A stretch of 64,000 nt of DNA from SIG603 sp964369215 (GTDB taxonomy: Bacteria; Bacillota; Clostridia; Oscillospirales; Acutalibacteraceae): positions 1-64,000 of the forward strand of contig CAYJEZ010000001.1 in NCBI GenBank assembly GCA_964369215.1. The letters are read 5' to 3'. Within the stretch, counting starts at the first letter, position 1, and each line of letters starts with the position of its first letter. The position numbers and the translations under genes were made by a program. The notes below the pieces were generated by a model that saw only the letters and a program-made list of their open reading frames with translations, was not told where the DNA came from and did not search any database. Shown here piece after piece: positions 34,552 through 41,998 of this stretch.

Positions 34552-34968
34552 TTAATCCTCCTGTCCTTTTAATACGAACTTGCATTTGATAGGCAATTTG
34601 TTAGCCGCAAGTCTCATCGCTTCTCTCGCTGTCTCCTCAGGTACACCTGCTAACTCGAACATTACTCTGCCCGGTTTAACAACTGCTACCCAGTACTCAG
34701 GAGAACCTTTACCTGAACCCATTCGAGTTTCAGCCGGTTTTTGTGTTATAGGCTTGTCTGGAAAAATTTTAATCCAAACTTTACCGAATCTTTTGCAATA
34801 ACGAGTCATCGCAATACGGGCAGCCTCTATTTGTCTAGATGTAATCCAAGAAGGCTCCATAGCTTGAAGACCGAACTCACCATAAGTAACTTTGTTACCT
34901 CTGGTCGCTTTGCCTTTCATTCTTCCTCTGTGAACTCTTCTATACTTAACTCTTTTAGGAAGTAACAT
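34552..34968 (-). CDS. rplP: 50S ribosomal protein L16
   Basis: L16 shapes the A site. The 138-residue protein opens MLLPKRVKYRRVHRGRMKGK and contains FGLQAMEPSWITSRQIEAAR and FPDKPITQKPAETRMGSGKG. The ATG overlaps the rpsC stop by one base (TAATG), so the two are coupled. Confidence 0.98.
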   Translation of the reverse strand: MLLPKRVKYRRVHRGRMKGKATRGNKVTYGEFGLQAMEPSWITSRQIEAARIAMTRYCKRFGKVWIKIFPDKPITQKPAETRMGSGKGSPEYWVAVVKPGRVMFELAGVPEETAREAMRLAANKLPIKCKFVLKGQED

Positions 34969-35672
34969 TATCTGCGGCCTCCTTCTCTTCTGTTATCACG
35001 TCTGTTGTCTCTATTGTCTCTGCTGTCCCTATTATTAGCTCTGTTGTCTTGTAAAACTTCGCCTTTATATAGCCAAACTTTAACACCAATTTTACCAACA
35101 AAATCAGCCTCAGCAAAACCGTAGTCTATGTCAGCTCTGATTGTTTGTAGAGGAATAGTTCCGTCGTGGTATCTCTCGGTTCTAGCCATCTCAGCTCCGC
35201 CTAAACGACCTGAAACTTGTGTTTTAATACCTTTAGCGCCAAGTCTCATACTTCTGCCTATAGCTTGTTTCATAGCACGTCTGAAAGAGATTCTTTTCTC
35301 TAGTTGTTGTGCAATGCTCTCTGCTATAAGTTGAGCGTTTAGGTCAGGTTGTTTAATTTCAACAATATTTAAAATTACTGGTTTGCCTAGCATTTTCTCG
35401 CATTGTTGTTTTAGTTTCTCTATCTCTGCGCCACCTTTACCAATAACCATACCAGGTTTTGCACAGTGAATGTGAATACGAACTTTAGTCGCATCACGCT
35501 CGATTTCAATTTTTGGAACTCCTGCGCTTGCAAGTTGTTTCTTTAATACTTTTCTTAAGTTATAATCCTCAACAAGAGTATCTCCGAAAACGTTCTTTTT
35601 AGCGAACCAGCGGGAATCCCAGTCTTTTATAACGCCAACACGAAGACCGTGTGGATGTACTTTTTGACCCAT
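34968..35672 (-). CDS. rpsC: 30S ribosomal protein S3 with Arg/Asn/Asp repeat tail
   Basis: S3 lies at the mRNA entry channel. The 234-residue protein opens MGQKVHPHGLRVGVIKDWDS and has the KH motif MVIGKGGAEIEKLKQQ and the C-terminal RTERYHDGTIPLQTIRADID. After the conserved end (GVKVWLYKGEVL) it carries about 25 residues of Asn-Arg-Asp/Arg-Asp-Asn repeats ending in EGGRR. Such low-complexity tails occur in some clostridial S3 proteins; this one is unusually regular. Confidence 0.98.
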   Translation of the reverse strand: MGQKVHPHGLRVGVIKDWDSRWFAKKNVFGDTLVEDYNLRKVLKKQLASAGVPKIEIERDATKVRIHIHCAKPGMVIGKGGAEIEKLKQQCEKMLGKPVILNIVEIKQPDLNAQLIAESIAQQLEKRISFRRAMKQAIGRSMRLGAKGIKTQVSGRLGGAEMARTERYHDGTIPLQTIRADIDYGFAEADFVGKIGVKVWLYKGEVLQDNRANNRDSRDNRDNRRDNRREGGRR

Positions 35673-35685
35673 AATCTACCTCCGC

Positions 35686-36021
35686 TTATTCTTTTTCCTT
35701 CACAACAAGAGTAATGTGTGAAGTTCTTTTTAAGATTCTGAAGGCTCTACCTTGAGCTCTTGGACGAATTCTTTTAAGAATAGGTCCTGGGCAAACAAAG
35801 CATTCAGCTACATACAGATTACTTGTATCCATATTATAGTTGTTTTCTGCGTTAGCAACCGCACTCTTCAGTAGCTTTTGCAAATCTTCGCAGGCAGCCT
35901 TAGGGGTGTGTTTTAAAATACCCATAGCCAAATCAACAGGCTTATTTCTAATAAGGTCAAGTACTATCTCAACCTTTCTAGGAGAAATTCGGGTATATTT
36001 TAGTATTGCTTTTGCTTCCAT
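35686..36021 (-). CDS. rplV: 50S ribosomal protein L22
   Basis: L22 extends a loop into the exit tunnel, a site of macrolide resistance mutations. The 111-residue protein has KYTRISPRKVEIVLDLIRNK, a central helix, and the loop PGPILKRIRPRAQGRAFRIL followed by KRTSHITLVV. No insertions or deletions are apparent in the loop. It lies between rpsS and rpsC. Confidence 0.98.
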   Translation of the reverse strand: MEAKAILKYTRISPRKVEIVLDLIRNKPVDLAMGILKHTPKAACEDLQKLLKSAVANAENNYNMDTSNLYVAECFVCPGPILKRIRPRAQGRAFRILKRTSHITLVVKEKE

Positions 36022-36044
36022 AGTATAAATACCTTTCCTTTCTC

Positions 36045-36317
36045 TTATCTACTAGTTTTGCCACCGGAGTGACCTTTGAATGTTCTTGTAGGAGCAAACT
36101 CGCCTAACTTGTGGCCTACCATATCCTCAGTAACGTATACTGGAACATGTTTGCGTCCGTCATGAACAGCTATTGTATGGCCTACAAAATCAGGGAATAT
36201 CATAGATGCTCTGCTCCATGTTTTGATTATCTTTTTCTCGCCTGCTTCGTTCATAGCTTGAACTCTTTTAAGCAAAACAGGCTGAATAAAAGGTCCTTTT
36301 TTTAAGCTTCTGCCCAT
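36045..36317 (-). CDS. rpsS: 30S ribosomal protein S19
   Basis: S19 is in the head of the small subunit. The 90-residue protein opens MGRSLKKGPFIQPVLLKRVQ and has KTWSRASMIFPDFVGHTIAV and HKLGEFAPTRTFKGHSGGK. An AGGAG site precedes it. It lies between rplB and rplV. Confidence 0.98.
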   Translation of the reverse strand: MGRSLKKGPFIQPVLLKRVQAMNEAGEKKIIKTWSRASMIFPDFVGHTIAVHDGRKHVPVYVTEDMVGHKLGEFAPTRTFKGHSGGKTSR

Positions 36318-36336
36318 ATCTGTTAGCTCCTTTCAA

Positions 36337-37176
36337 TTATTTCGCATTTCTGCGTCTTACAATAAATTTGTCACTTGCCTTATGCTTGTTACGAGTTTTA
36401 AGACCAAGTGCAGGTTTACCCCAAGGAGTTACAGGGCCTGAACGACCGATAGGTGATTTACCCTCACCACCACCGTGTGGATGGTCATTAGGGTTCATAA
36501 CAGAACCTCTAACTGTAGGTCTAATACCTAAGTGTCTTTTTCTACCCGCTTTACCTATTTTAACGTTCTCATGGTCTATGTTACTAACTTGACCGATAGT
36601 AGCCATACACTTCTCAGAAACGTTTCTAAGCTCGCCTGATGGAAGTCTTAGAAGAGCCATTCCATTCTCTTTAGCCATAAGCTGTGCCATAATACCAGCA
36701 GCTCTAGCAATTTGAGCACCCTTGCCCGGATATAGCTCGATGTTGTGTACGAATGTACCAACAGGGATATTTTTAAATTGTAATGCATTACCTGGTTTAA
36801 TATCAGCCTCTGCGCCTGAGCTTACTTTGTCTCCAGCTTTTAGGCCGTGTGGTGCTGTGATATAGCTTTTAGCTCCATCTTCATACCTGATTAAAGCGAT
36901 AAATGCTGAACGGTTTGGATCGTACTCTATACCAATTACAGTAGCCTCTCCGCCTTTTTGACGTTTAAAGTCTATAATTCTGTATTTTTTACGGTTACCG
37001 CCGCCTCTATGACGAACAGTAATTCTTCCGTAGCTGTTTCTACCTGAATTTTTCTTTAAAGGGGCTAGAAGACTTTTTTCTGGTCCAGTTTTTGAAAGAC
37101 CTGAATAATCTGTAACCGACATGTTACGTCTACCGTTTGTCGTCGGTTTGTATACTTTAATTGCCACTTTATTCAC
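36337..37176 (-). CDS. rplB: 50S ribosomal protein L2
   Basis: L2 is needed for subunit joining and peptidyl transfer. The 279-residue protein has AIKVYKPTTNGRRNMSVTDY, GRITVRHRGGGNRKKYRIID and the highly conserved RGSVMNPNDHPHGGGEGKSP. A 153-base gap separates it from rplW, much longer than usual; it contains a short hairpin (about 37275-37293) and the ribosome binding site. Confidence 0.98.
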   Translation of the reverse strand: MNKVAIKVYKPTTNGRRNMSVTDYSGLSKTGPEKSLLAPLKKNSGRNSYGRITVRHRGGGNRKKYRIIDFKRQKGGEATVIGIEYDPNRSAFIALIRYEDGAKSYITAPHGLKAGDKVSSGAEADIKPGNALQFKNIPVGTFVHNIELYPGKGAQIARAAGIMAQLMAKENGMALLRLPSGELRNVSEKCMATIGQVSNIDHENVKIGKAGRKRHLGIRPTVRGSVMNPNDHPHGGGEGKSPIGRSGPVTPWGKPALGLKTRNKHKASDKFIVRRRNAK

Positions 37177-37329
37177 TCTCCTTATTTAAGCTTTGCGGGG
37201 TTTGGCTCTCCCCATTCCTGCTCTCTTATTAGAGAAAAACTACTAATTTCATTTTACTTCTCTAAAAGATCGCCTAGTTTGTATTTATCCAAATACAGGT
37301 GTCGTTTAAGGACTTATAGGTTTATTAAA
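37177..37329 (-). other. Unusually long gap between rplW and rplB
   Basis: In most bacteria rplW and rplB are separated by a few bases. Here 153 bases intervene, with small inverted repeats (TGTATTT...AAATACA near 37277-37294 and GGGG...CCCC near 37196-37213) and a good ribosome binding site for rplB. No ORF is recognised and no clear promoter was found. It may be a processing or regulatory spacer. Confidence 0.45.
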
Positions 37330-37620
37330 TTAAATCATTGAGTCAAAGAACTCAATTGTTTTGCTATCAGCATTTAATGTAACAATAGCTTTTTTCCAGC
37401 TTCTTGTATAACCTTGTGTACGTCCTTGACGACGAAGGTGACCTCTAACATGAAGAGTGTTTACCTTGTCTACCTTAACACCAAAAAGTTCTTCAACAGC
37501 TCTTTTGATGTCTATTTTAGTTGCTGATTTAGCAACCTCAAAGGTGTATTTTTTAATTTGTACGCCGTCCATTGTTTTCTCTGTAATAATTGGACGTACA
37601 ATAATCTCTTGTGCTGTCAT
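37330..37620 (-). CDS. rplW: 50S ribosomal protein L23
   Basis: L23 is the tunnel-exit protein bound by SRP and trigger factor. The 96-residue protein opens MTAQEIIVRPIITEKTMDGV and has YTFEVAKSATKIDIKRAVEE and GRTQGYTRSWKKAIVTL. The start overlaps the rplD stop by one base. Confidence 0.97.
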   Translation of the reverse strand: MTAQEIIVRPIITEKTMDGVQIKKYTFEVAKSATKIDIKRAVEELFGVKVDKVNTLHVRGHLRRQGRTQGYTRSWKKAIVTLNADSKTIEFFDSMI

Positions 37621-38243
37621 TATGCATACACCTCCTGAATTTTCTCTACTGCACCCTCAAGCATGATGAATTTATCAGCATTTAAGATGTCGTATACGTT
37701 TAGTGTATTTACTTGAGCTGTTTTAACTCCTGGAATATTATTAGCTGATGCGATTAGCTTCTCGTCTACGCTAGGCAGAACTATTAAAGCTTTTTTCTCG
37801 CTACCAATATTTTTTAGGATTTCTATAACAGCCTTTGTTTTGTACTCGGTTACACCGAAGTCATCTATAACAATAAGTTGGTTGTCTGCTAATTTGCTTG
37901 ATAAAGCTGATTTCATAGCAAGTCTTTTAACTTTTTTGTTAACAGAGAAACTATAGCTTCTTGGTTTTGGTGCAAATGCCACACCACCGTGTGTCCATTG
38001 AGGTGACCTTGTAGAACCTTGTCTTGCTCTACCTGTACCTTTTTGTCTCCAAGGTTTTTTTCCTCCGCCACGAACCTCAGCTCTTGTAAGTGCTGATTGT
38101 GTGCCTTGGCGCTGATTAGCTAGAAAGCTTCTTACCATGATGTGCATAGCTGCCATATTTGGCTCTATACCGAATATTTCGTTAGATAAATCAATTTTAG
38201 AAACCTCTTTACCTTTTGCATTTAGTACTGCAACTGCTGGCAT
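37620..38243 (-). CDS. rplD: 50S ribosomal protein L4
   Basis: L4 lines the exit tunnel; in some gamma-proteobacteria it also represses the S10 operon. The 207-residue protein has ALTRAEVRGGGKKPWRQKGT, GRARQGSTRSPQWTHGGVAF and the terminal domain with LNVYDILNADKFIMLEGAVE. It is coupled to rplW through TAATG. Confidence 0.98.
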   Translation of the reverse strand: MPAVAVLNAKGKEVSKIDLSNEIFGIEPNMAAMHIMVRSFLANQRQGTQSALTRAEVRGGGKKPWRQKGTGRARQGSTRSPQWTHGGVAFAPKPRSYSFSVNKKVKRLAMKSALSSKLADNQLIVIDDFGVTEYKTKAVIEILKNIGSEKKALIVLPSVDEKLIASANNIPGVKTAQVNTLNVYDILNADKFIMLEGAVEKIQEVYA

Positions 38244-38260
38244 TATAATTCCTCCTTCCC

Positions 38261-38893
38261 TTAACCTTTAATGTTGTTGCGAATTATTACCGTTCCGCCG
38301 TTAGGACCGGGAATAGCGCCTTTAACAGCGATTAAGTTGTTCTCTATGTCAACTTTAACAACTGTTAGATTTTGAATAGTAACTCTCTCAGCACCTAAGT
38401 GACCAGCCATTTTAAGTCCTTTAAAAACTCTTGATGGGTTAGAGTTAGCACCACTTGAACCACCGTGACGATGAACAGGGCCTGTACCGTGAGACTCTTT
38501 TAGTCTTGAGAAGTTCCAACGTTTAATAACGCCTGAGTAACCTTTACCTTTACTTGTACCGATTACGTCAATTTTCTCGCCTTCTTCAAAAATCTCTGCT
38601 TTAATAAGCTCTCCTACATTGTAAGCGCTTATGTCTTCCAATCTGAACTCTTTTAGAATTCTTTTTGGAGCGATGTCGTTTTTCTTAAAGTGTCCCATAA
38701 GAGGTTTTGTAACTCTTAAAGGTTTTTGGTTTTCAAAACCAACTTGAAGTGCTTCGTAGCCGTCGTTCTCGATTGTTTTAATTTGTGTAATAACACAAGG
38801 GCCTGCCTCTACAACCGTTACAGGAACTACTTTGCCATTCTCATTGAAGATTTGTGTCATACCAATCTTTTTACCAATGATTGCTTTTTTCAT
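38261..38893 (-). CDS. rplC: 50S ribosomal protein L3
   Basis: L3 is one of the first proteins to bind 23S rRNA. The 210-residue protein opens MKKAIIGKKIGMTQIFNENG and contains SKGKGYSGVIKRWNFSRLKE, HGTGPVHRHGGSSGANSNPS and GHLGAERVTIQNLTVV. It follows rpsJ after 89 bases that contain a small GGTTAACAAG...CTTGCTAAC inverted repeat. Confidence 0.98.
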   Translation of the reverse strand: MKKAIIGKKIGMTQIFNENGKVVPVTVVEAGPCVITQIKTIENDGYEALQVGFENQKPLRVTKPLMGHFKKNDIAPKRILKEFRLEDISAYNVGELIKAEIFEEGEKIDVIGTSKGKGYSGVIKRWNFSRLKESHGTGPVHRHGGSSGANSNPSRVFKGLKMAGHLGAERVTIQNLTVVKVDIENNLIAVKGAIPGPNGGTVIIRNNIKG

Positions 38894-38982
38894 CTTAGAG
38901 CATCCTTTCTTCTTTTAGGTTATTGGTTAACAAGCTCTCACTTGCTAACGTGACCCTCCGTCTAGGTAGGTTTAAACAAAAA

Positions 38983-39294
38983 TTATAATTTAATCTCTAT
39001 TTCAACGCCTGCGGGGAGCTCAAGACCCATTAATGCTTCAACAGTTTTGTTGCTAGGTCTTAATACATCGATAAGTCTTTTGTGTGTTCTCATCTCAAAT
39101 TGCTCACGGCTGTCTTTGTATTTATGCACAGCACGTAAAACTGTTATAATTTGTTTCTCGGTTGGTAGCGGTACAGGGCCTGAAACTCTTGCTCCTGTTT
39201 TCTTTGCTGTTAAAACAATTTTCGCCGCTGAAGTATCAACCAATTGATGATCGTACCCTTTAATTCTTATCCTGATTTTTTCTTTGACTGCCAC
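38983..39294 (-). CDS. rpsJ: 30S ribosomal protein S10
   Basis: S10 is the first gene of the S10 operon and also acts as NusE in antitermination. The 103-residue protein opens MAVKEKIRIRIKGYDHQLVD and has TGARVSGPVPLPTEKQIITV and HKYKDSREQFEMRTHKRLID. An AAGGAGGCG site precedes it. It follows a leader of about 350 nt with a terminator. Confidence 0.98.
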   Translation of the reverse strand: MAVKEKIRIRIKGYDHQLVDTSAAKIVLTAKKTGARVSGPVPLPTEKQIITVLRAVHKYKDSREQFEMRTHKRLIDVLRPSNKTVEALMGLELPAGVEIEIKL

Positions 39295-39644
39295 TAAAAT
39301 CGCCTCCTTAAAAATATAGTAGTTGGCGGGCTGGAGTTTTGTGCTAATGCTAATAGTTTAATGCAAATTAAGTTCAATATACCCTACCGGGTGTTCGCAC
39401 TTTTTTGCATATAAAAACGGATATCGCTATTAAGCGAAATCCGGGTAAACTCACAATTGAATACAACTTATTAATAATCGGCCTGCAAGCACAAATTGCC
39501 TACGGTTCCTAAGCTTTAAGCTAATACAAAAAGCTCTTAAAATTTGTTATATCTTTCGCCCGGTTTAAAATCGGACATACTCTGCGGAAAAACCAACTTT
39601 ACGTTGCAACCTCCCGCTTCATCGCATATCTGTCGCAGTCACGC
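39295..39644 (-). promoter_or_regulatory. S10 operon leader with intrinsic terminator
   Basis: The transcript from the promoter at 39651-39679 would carry about 350 untranslated bases before rpsJ. It contains a hairpin (39443-39433 with 39428-39418, 11 pairs with one mismatch) followed by five Ts (39417-39413), a good intrinsic terminator located some 120 bases before rpsJ. Upstream the leader has a conserved-looking GCGGGAGGTTGCAACG and several partial stems. This points to attenuation control of the ribosomal operon; the effector is not known. Confidence 0.65.
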
Positions 39645-39650
39645 TCAAGT

Positions 39651-39679
39651 ATAATACCATAGTAATATATAAATTGCAA
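39651..39679 (-). promoter_or_regulatory. Promoter of the S10 ribosomal operon
   Basis: On the minus strand TTGCAA (39679-39674) and TATTAT (39656-39651) are separated by 17 bases. Both match the sigma-A consensus well, and this is the only strong promoter seen upstream of rpsJ. Confidence 0.8.
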
Positions 39680-40039
39680 TAGTAAATATAAAAAAAAGGT
39701 AAAAAAACTTAAAATTCGCAATATGCTGTGCATTCGTTAATTTTATTTCTATTTATTGTATAAATTGCCTTATCGTTAGCGTCTAACTCAACTACTTACA
39801 ATAAAACTAAATACTTACAACAATATTAACGCTTTAAGACCCTATTATTATACTTCTTTCTATTTATATAGTCAAGCTTGCTTAATTATTAAATATGTAA
39901 AGGGCTGTCGCATTAAAGGTATAATCAACAAGCCTACATTTTAGCAAGAACAAACCCCCTTGCTCTACACCAAAAATGCGCATATCGCTATGATAACCTC
40001 AATGCTACAACCCCTATTTTGCTACATACTAAATTTTAT
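39680..40039. other. AT-rich intergenic region without recognised genes
   Basis: This 360-base stretch lies upstream of the S10 promoter and downstream of a small minus-strand gene. It is very AT-rich. No coding region, RNA gene or strong hairpin was found; it may include UP-element sequence for the ribosomal promoter. Confidence 0.5.
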
Positions 40040-40237
40040 TTACTGCTTAAGCTTTTGCCTTCTAATAAACTCATCCATATCTTCCTCAGAATTTATTTTA
40101 TTTTTATTCGCCTCAATACTCTCTTTCACTTCATCAGGCAAATACCTAAACTGCTCATAACCTTTGTTAATAACTATTGGAAGTGCGTAGTTATTGTTTT
40201 GGTAACCAGGAGCACTGCTGTTAAATAAATTAAACAT
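40040..40237 (-). CDS. Small hypothetical protein
   Basis: This 65-residue soluble protein was not matched to a named family. The N-terminus is Asn-rich (MFNLFNSSAPGYQNNNYALP), followed by YEQFRYLPDEVKESIEANKN and a short acidic-then-basic C-terminus (EEDMDEFIRRQKLKQ). The start follows GAGGGTGG with 6 bases spacing. It looks real because of its good ribosome binding site and charge pattern. A long hairpin lies in its upstream region. Confidence 0.65.
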   Translation of the reverse strand: MFNLFNSSAPGYQNNNYALPIVINKGYEQFRYLPDEVKESIEANKNKINSEEDMDEFIRRQKLKQ

Positions 40238-40260
40238 AAACAACCACCCTCATTAAAATC

Positions 40261-40318
40261 ATAGAGACAAAACAAACAATAAAAATAAGTCATTTCTAAG
40301 TTTAAGTTTTGTCTCTAT
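40261..40318 (-). other. 13-pair hairpin upstream of the small hypothetical gene
   Basis: Bases 40261-40273 pair perfectly with 40306-40318 around a 32-base loop. On the minus strand it lies between the DUF4364 gene and the small gene and is not followed by a T-tract. It may separate the two messages or shape the leader of the small gene. Confidence 0.5.
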
Positions 40319-40393
40319 TATTTTTACCTGTGGGTATTAATTTAATTCAATTCAATTTATTCCAACAGTTTTCATTTCTTGGAATAAACATAC

Positions 40394-40981
40394 TTAGTCA
40401 AAATCCAATTCATTGTAAAAAGTTTTTAACAGTTCTTTTTCGCCTGTTATAGCACTAAGCAGTAACTTATAATATGTTTCTGGTCTTTTATGAAAATTTT
40501 TCTTTACAAGCAACGCTTGTTCTTTATTTGGAACATGTAACGAAAAACTCATTAAATCAAACTCTCCGCCTGAAATATGGCAAGTTACGTTATAACCATA
40601 AAAACTTTTTGATATTTCTACTTGATTTTCTCTTTCAATTTTTTCTTTTGCTATTAATTCAACTGCATATTTTAGCGCTTTTTCTTTTACAGTAAATGGT
40701 AAGTGCTTTTCTAAATCTCTTGATATTCCTTTTCCAGTGTCTGAAATAATCAGCTTCTCAACCTCTTGGTCAACAATATGTCCGTCTTTTACAAGGTTTT
40801 GTATGGCAGCCGTGGCCTCAAAATAATTGGCCAAGCCATTTTCGCTTAAAACTTCTGCAATGTCTTTTGAAGACAATGGCGCGTCTACGTGGCTTAACAC
40901 ATAGCATACTAAAATTTTAATATCAGTTCTGTTAACAAGTCCTCCCGGAGCAACACCTGCTGTCAATGCGTCATCAATCAT
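40394..40981 (-). CDS. DUF4364 family protein
   Basis: This is a 195-residue soluble protein of the Clostridia-specific DUF4364 family. It has an N-terminal winged-helix-like part (RTDIKILVCYVLSHVDAPLS, then SKDIAEVLSENGLANYFEA) and a C-terminal alpha/beta part. The function is unknown; a DNA-binding regulator is plausible from the fold. The start MIDDALTAGVAPGG lies 8 bases after AAGGAGG, so 10 upstream codons are not included. A possible cis-acting RNA element lies about 50 bases upstream. Confidence 0.85.
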   Translation of the reverse strand: MIDDALTAGVAPGGLVNRTDIKILVCYVLSHVDAPLSSKDIAEVLSENGLANYFEATAAIQNLVKDGHIVDQEVEKLIISDTGKGISRDLEKHLPFTVKEKALKYAVELIAKEKIERENQVEISKSFYGYNVTCHISGGEFDLMSFSLHVPNKEQALLVKKNFHKRPETYYKLLLSAITGEKELLKTFYNELDFD

Positions 40982-41031
40982 TTTAAAACCTCCTTGTACT
41001 AATTTAGTCATTATTAAGTTTAAATAATAAA

Positions 41032-41099
41032 GCTATTTTTTCTTTTTCCTTCATGCCTTAGAGTTGAAAGAAAAAAGAAATATATAGATTATTTTCATA
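41032..41099 (-). promoter_or_regulatory. Candidate cis-acting RNA element A, upstream of the DUF4364 gene
   Basis: On the minus strand the sequence TATATTTCTTTTTTCTTTC, then CTCTAAGGCATG and AAGGAAAAAGAAAAAATAGC, is clearly related to element B (51622-51724), upstream of the AmiS/UreI-like gene. A 10-pair U-rich/A-rich stem closes it, and at least one C-G to U-A exchange preserves pairing between the two copies. It lies in the 5' leader of the DUF4364 gene. It matches no riboswitch I can name. Confidence 0.45.
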
Positions 41100-41182
41100 C
41101 TACTTAATAATATCTTAATTTAACCATATTATACCACAAAAATTTGTATTTTCATAGGAGTATAAGAAATTTTACATTTTGC

Positions 41183-41998
41183 TTACTTTTTTATAGCGCT
41201 TACCACCCTGTCAAAACCATTGATATCTTTAAGCACTTTGATATGAGAATAATTTTTGTTTATTAGCAATTCACAAACACCTTGCGCTTGCTCTTCTCCT
41301 ATTTCAAACGCAATAAACCCACCTATTTTTAAGCTATGGTGCCAGCAGTTAATGATATGCCTATAAAAGTCATACCCATCTACTCCTCCATCTAAAGCGG
41401 TATGAGGTTCCTTCTGAACCTCTTTTTGTAAAGAGCTTATCTCACTACTTATTATATATGGAGGGTTGGACACAATAAAATCTAAATCTCTAAATTGTTG
41501 GTGACTTTCAAAAACGTCACCTTTATAAACCTTTACTCTATTACACCCGTACTTCATACTATTTATATTAAGGCATTTTAAAGGTATTCTATATAGCTCT
41601 AGCGCATAAACAAAGGCACTAGGGCAATTTTTAACAATAGACAAAGCAACTGCTCCAGTACCTGAGCAAAGATCTACCCCTTTTAATTTCTTATCTTTTA
41701 TAAACCGAGCGCTCTCTTGTGTTAACACTAAAGTATCTTCTCTTGGAATAAGCACGCCGTCCTCTAAATACAGCTCCATACCGTCAAACTCCCAATGACC
41801 CAGTATATATTGTAATGGCTCGCCAAGTTTTCGTCTTTCAACTGCATTTAAAAACTTTTCACAATCATTTATTTCTTTATCAGGGTAAGAAATAATTTGC
41901 CCACGACCAAAGCCCAAAAACTCTTCACAGAGAATTTGGGCTTCACCACTGTCTATTAACTCGTTTTTCGCTATATTGTAAAGCTCTTTAAGCTTCAT
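41183..41998 (-). CDS. prmC: Peptide chain release factor N5-glutamine methyltransferase PrmC
   Basis: PrmC methylates the GGQ glutamine of release factors. The 271-residue protein has an N-terminal helical domain (YPDKEINDCEKFLNAVERR, then PLQYILGHWEFDG) and a Rossmann methyltransferase domain with VDLCSGTGAVALSI and the catalytic FIVSNPPYI near residue 178. The start MKLKELYN overlaps the upstream peptidase gene by 11 bases. The gene is usually next to prfA; that gene is not in this window. Confidence 0.93.
   Translation of the reverse strand: MKLKELYNIAKNELIDSGEAQILCEEFLGFGRGQIISYPDKEINDCEKFLNAVERRKLGEPLQYILGHWEFDGMELYLEDGVLIPREDTLVLTQESARFIKDKKLKGVDLCSGTGAVALSIVKNCPSAFVYALELYRIPLKCLNINSMKYGCNRVKVYKGDVFESHQQFRDLDFIVSNPPYIISSEISSLQKEVQKEPHTALDGGVDGYDFYRHIINCWHHSLKIGGFIAFEIGEEQAQGVCELLINKNYSHIKVLKDINGFDRVVSAIKK

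Noticed and set aside
39460..39475. Sigma-28-like -10 box GCCGATTA on the minus strand
   Set aside because: There is no TAAA -35 at the needed spacing, and it lies inside the S10 leader, not before a flagellar gene.
39537..39578. A 13-residue leader peptide (MSDFKPGERYNKF) in the S10 leader
   Set aside because: The frame is open but the ribosome binding site is weak, and there is no run of a regulatory codon. It may be chance in an untranslated leader.
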